Below, in pieces: positions 62,692 through 64,000 of a stretch of 64,000 nt of DNA; positions within the stretch are counted from its first letter, which is position 1; each line of letters begins with the position of its first letter. The translations under genes and the position numbers were made by a program. Below the pieces are notes generated by a model. That model worked only from the letters and a program-made list of their open reading frames with translations. It did not search any database and was not told the DNA's origin. Source of the DNA: JBAOHV01 sp037045265 (GTDB lineage: Bacteria > Actinomycetota > Acidimicrobiia > Acidimicrobiales > Microtrichaceae); contig JBAOHV010000002.1 of the NCBI GenBank assembly GCA_037045265.1, positions 62,001 to 126,000 on the forward strand, given 5' to 3'.

Positions 62692-64000
62692 CTATCTGTG
62701 CGGTAGCTGTGGGTCGGAACTGCGGGTGACCGTGCCGGCCGGGGTCGCCCGGGTGTTGGCGAGCCTCGGATCGGTGTGTTCGAGGTGCCACCTCAGCAGA
62801 GCCTGTGCGCACTCCAGTACGACGGGCAGGTGGTCCGGGTCGGAGCTCAGGTCGACCAGTTCGCCCGGATCGGCGGCAAGGTCGAACAGCAGCGGAGGCA
62901 ATCCGCCGGCGAACTGGACGTACTTGTGGTGACGCCCGCGCCACACCGACACCGCGGACTGGTCGTCACGGATGCCGAACACATCCTGGATCAGCGTCGA
63001 GGTCGGGTCACGGAAGTCGTACTCGTGGTGCGCGGCGACCCTCCAGCCGTCGGGAGCTTCGGCGCCCTGCAGGTCACCGTCGAGGAACGGCCGCAGCGAT
63101 GCGCCGTCGCAGAAGGGTGACGGCGGCGCGCCGACAAGGTCGAGCAGGGTTGGGGTGATGTCGACGTTCTCGGTGAACGCGTCGAGGACCCGGCCTGGCC
63201 GCCCGGCCATGGCCGGCCAGCGGACGATCAGCGGGATCCGGTAGCTCTGGTCGAAGAAGCCGAGCTTCTCGACCAGCCAGTGGTCGCCGAGCTGCTCACC
63301 GTGATCCGAGGTGAGCACGACGATCGTGTCGTCGCGCAGACCTCGCTCGTCGAGGCCGTCGAGCAGTCGGCCGACCTGCGCGTCGACCTCGGCGATCATG
63401 CCGTAGTAGGTGGCCTGCAGCTGGCGTTGGTCCAGGTCATCGGCGGGTGAGGGGACGACGCTCAGTGCTGCCGCGACGAACGGGTGCAGCGCCACCTCCT
63501 CGGAAACGCTCGGGTGACGTGTCGGTGCGGGCACGTCGGCGGGGTCGAACATGTCGTTGTACGGGTCAGGCACCAGGTAGGGGGGATGGGGGCGCAGGTA
63601 GGAGAGGTGGAGGCAGAACGGCTCGTCGGTGCTCCCGGGTCGGTCCAGCCATTCGAGTGCCATGGTGGTCATGAACGCCGACTCGGTGTGCTCGGCTCGG
63701 TATCGGGCGGGTCGCCAGGTGGCGCCGCGGCCTTCGGGGATGTCGACGTTGGCCGGTTCGTAGATGGATCGGTGGTCGGCGGGTGTGTCGTAACCAGACG
63801 CGGCGAGCCAGTCGATCCACGGCCCGATGTCGTCGTCCAACAGGACCCCGGTCGAGAAGCCCGACATCGGTTGTTCGTAGCTGGTGCGACGGGGGTCGTC
63901 GGGGGCCAGCGTCGCCGGGTCGAGCGTCGTGTCGGTGTAGCCGAAGAGCACCGGGTCGTAGCCGTGGTCGCGGAGCATGCGCGGCAGCATCGGCAGGTGA
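62692..64000 (-). CDS. sulfatase/alkaline-phosphatase-superfamily hydrolase, partial (5' end beyond window)
   Basis: C-terminal part, at least 435 aa, of a type I sulfatase or phosphonate monoester hydrolase. Metal-site residues are in VVLTSDHGEQLGDHWLVEK; LGFFDQSYRIPLIVRWPA and DITPTLLDLVGAPPSPF follow as in the family. The N-terminal CxPSR motif that carries formylglycine is outside the window, so active-site type cannot be checked. Frame is open to the edge; an internal ATG at 63990 is not the start. The last codons (SSDPQLPHR) end 52 bp before the transporter gene. Confidence 0.85.
   Translation of the reverse strand, partial: HLPMLPRMLRDHGYDPVLFGYTDTTLDPATLAPDDPRRTSYEQPMSGFSTGVLLDDDIGPWIDWLAASGYDTPADHRSIYEPANVDIPEGRGATWRPARYRAEHTESAFMTTMALEWLDRPGSTDEPFCLHLSYLRPHPPYLVPDPYNDMFDPADVPAPTRHPSVSEEVALHPFVAAALSVVPSPADDLDQRQLQATYYGMIAEVDAQVGRLLDGLDERGLRDDTIVVLTSDHGEQLGDHWLVEKLGFFDQSYRIPLIVRWPAMAGRPGRVLDAFTENVDITPTLLDLVGAPPSPFCDGASLRPFLDGDLQGAEAPDGWRVAAHHEYDFRDPTSTLIQDVFGIRDDQSAVSVWRGRHHKYVQFAGGLPPLLFDLAADPGELVDLSSDPDHLPVVLECAQALLRWHLEHTDPRLANTRATPAGTVTRSSDPQLPHR

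Overview
The window is high-GC DNA, densely coded on both strands, with frequent 4-nt ATGA/GTGA gene overlaps. It carries mycofactocin-type SDR and F420-type (LLM, PPOX) enzymes, a full-length Lhr helicase, a DUF222/13E12-type HNH endonuclease, and lipoproteins whose signal is followed by Thr-rich linkers (TTTTT-like). Together these point to an actinobacterium (Actinomycetota), most probably of the class Acidimicrobiia or a close relative; this is inference from gene content only. No rRNA, tRNA or CRISPR array was seen.

Layout. 1-2145 (minus): 3' part of a glycosyltransferase and a Lnt-type apolipoprotein N-acyltransferase. 2213-4935 (plus): five small exported proteins for copper delivery to cytochrome oxidase (cytochrome c, SCO, PCuAC, two degenerate relatives). 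4925-8300 (minus): haem genes hemE-hemH-hemY, translationally coupled. 8337-14053: HelD helicase, a blue-copper lipoprotein plus MBL-fold pair facing a LuxR regulator across a 35-bp palindrome, and a DtxR-family repressor. 14097-18518: lhr, broken by five frameshifts. 18571-27014: SDR, an unknown possible nuclease-fold protein, a MacB/LolCDE-like ABC system, a PPOX protein and glycosyltransferases. 27112-31898: peroxiredoxin, a phasin-like protein behind a palindromic operator, LhgO-like oxidase, two acyltransferases. 31951-37857: a type IIA topoisomerase pair (ParE/ParC-like) with an FAD reductase between them. 37939-44246: amidase, ribosome-hibernation-like factor, LLM oxidoreductase, enoyl-CoA hydratase, NIPSNAP-like protein, glycosyltransferase, SDR.

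44482-54277 is a 9.8-kb integrative element. It carries a large serine recombinase, repeat clusters, a coiled-coil protein with duplicated ribbon-helix-helix-like domains next to a perfect palindrome, an unknown 359-aa protein and a very large secreted VWD protein with seven exact 105-residue repeats. The element sits inside a DUF222-HNH endonuclease gene. The 3' end of that gene (44320-44481) and its 5' part (54275-55433) join perfectly in frame when the element is removed at a shared GTT, so both attachment sites can be read from the sequence.

54275-64000: the 5' part of the HNH gene, an acetyltransferase, CorA, two acyl-CoA dehydrogenases, a PIN-PhoH ATPase, a Pro-rich membrane protein, an SLC41/MgtE-like transporter and a sulfatase running off the right edge.

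A caution for every reader: at least fifteen otherwise conserved genes or gene segments show single-base frame changes, several in C4 or G4 runs. The simplest explanation is uncorrected indels in a long-read assembly, so the broken genes should not be taken as pseudogenes without read-level checking.
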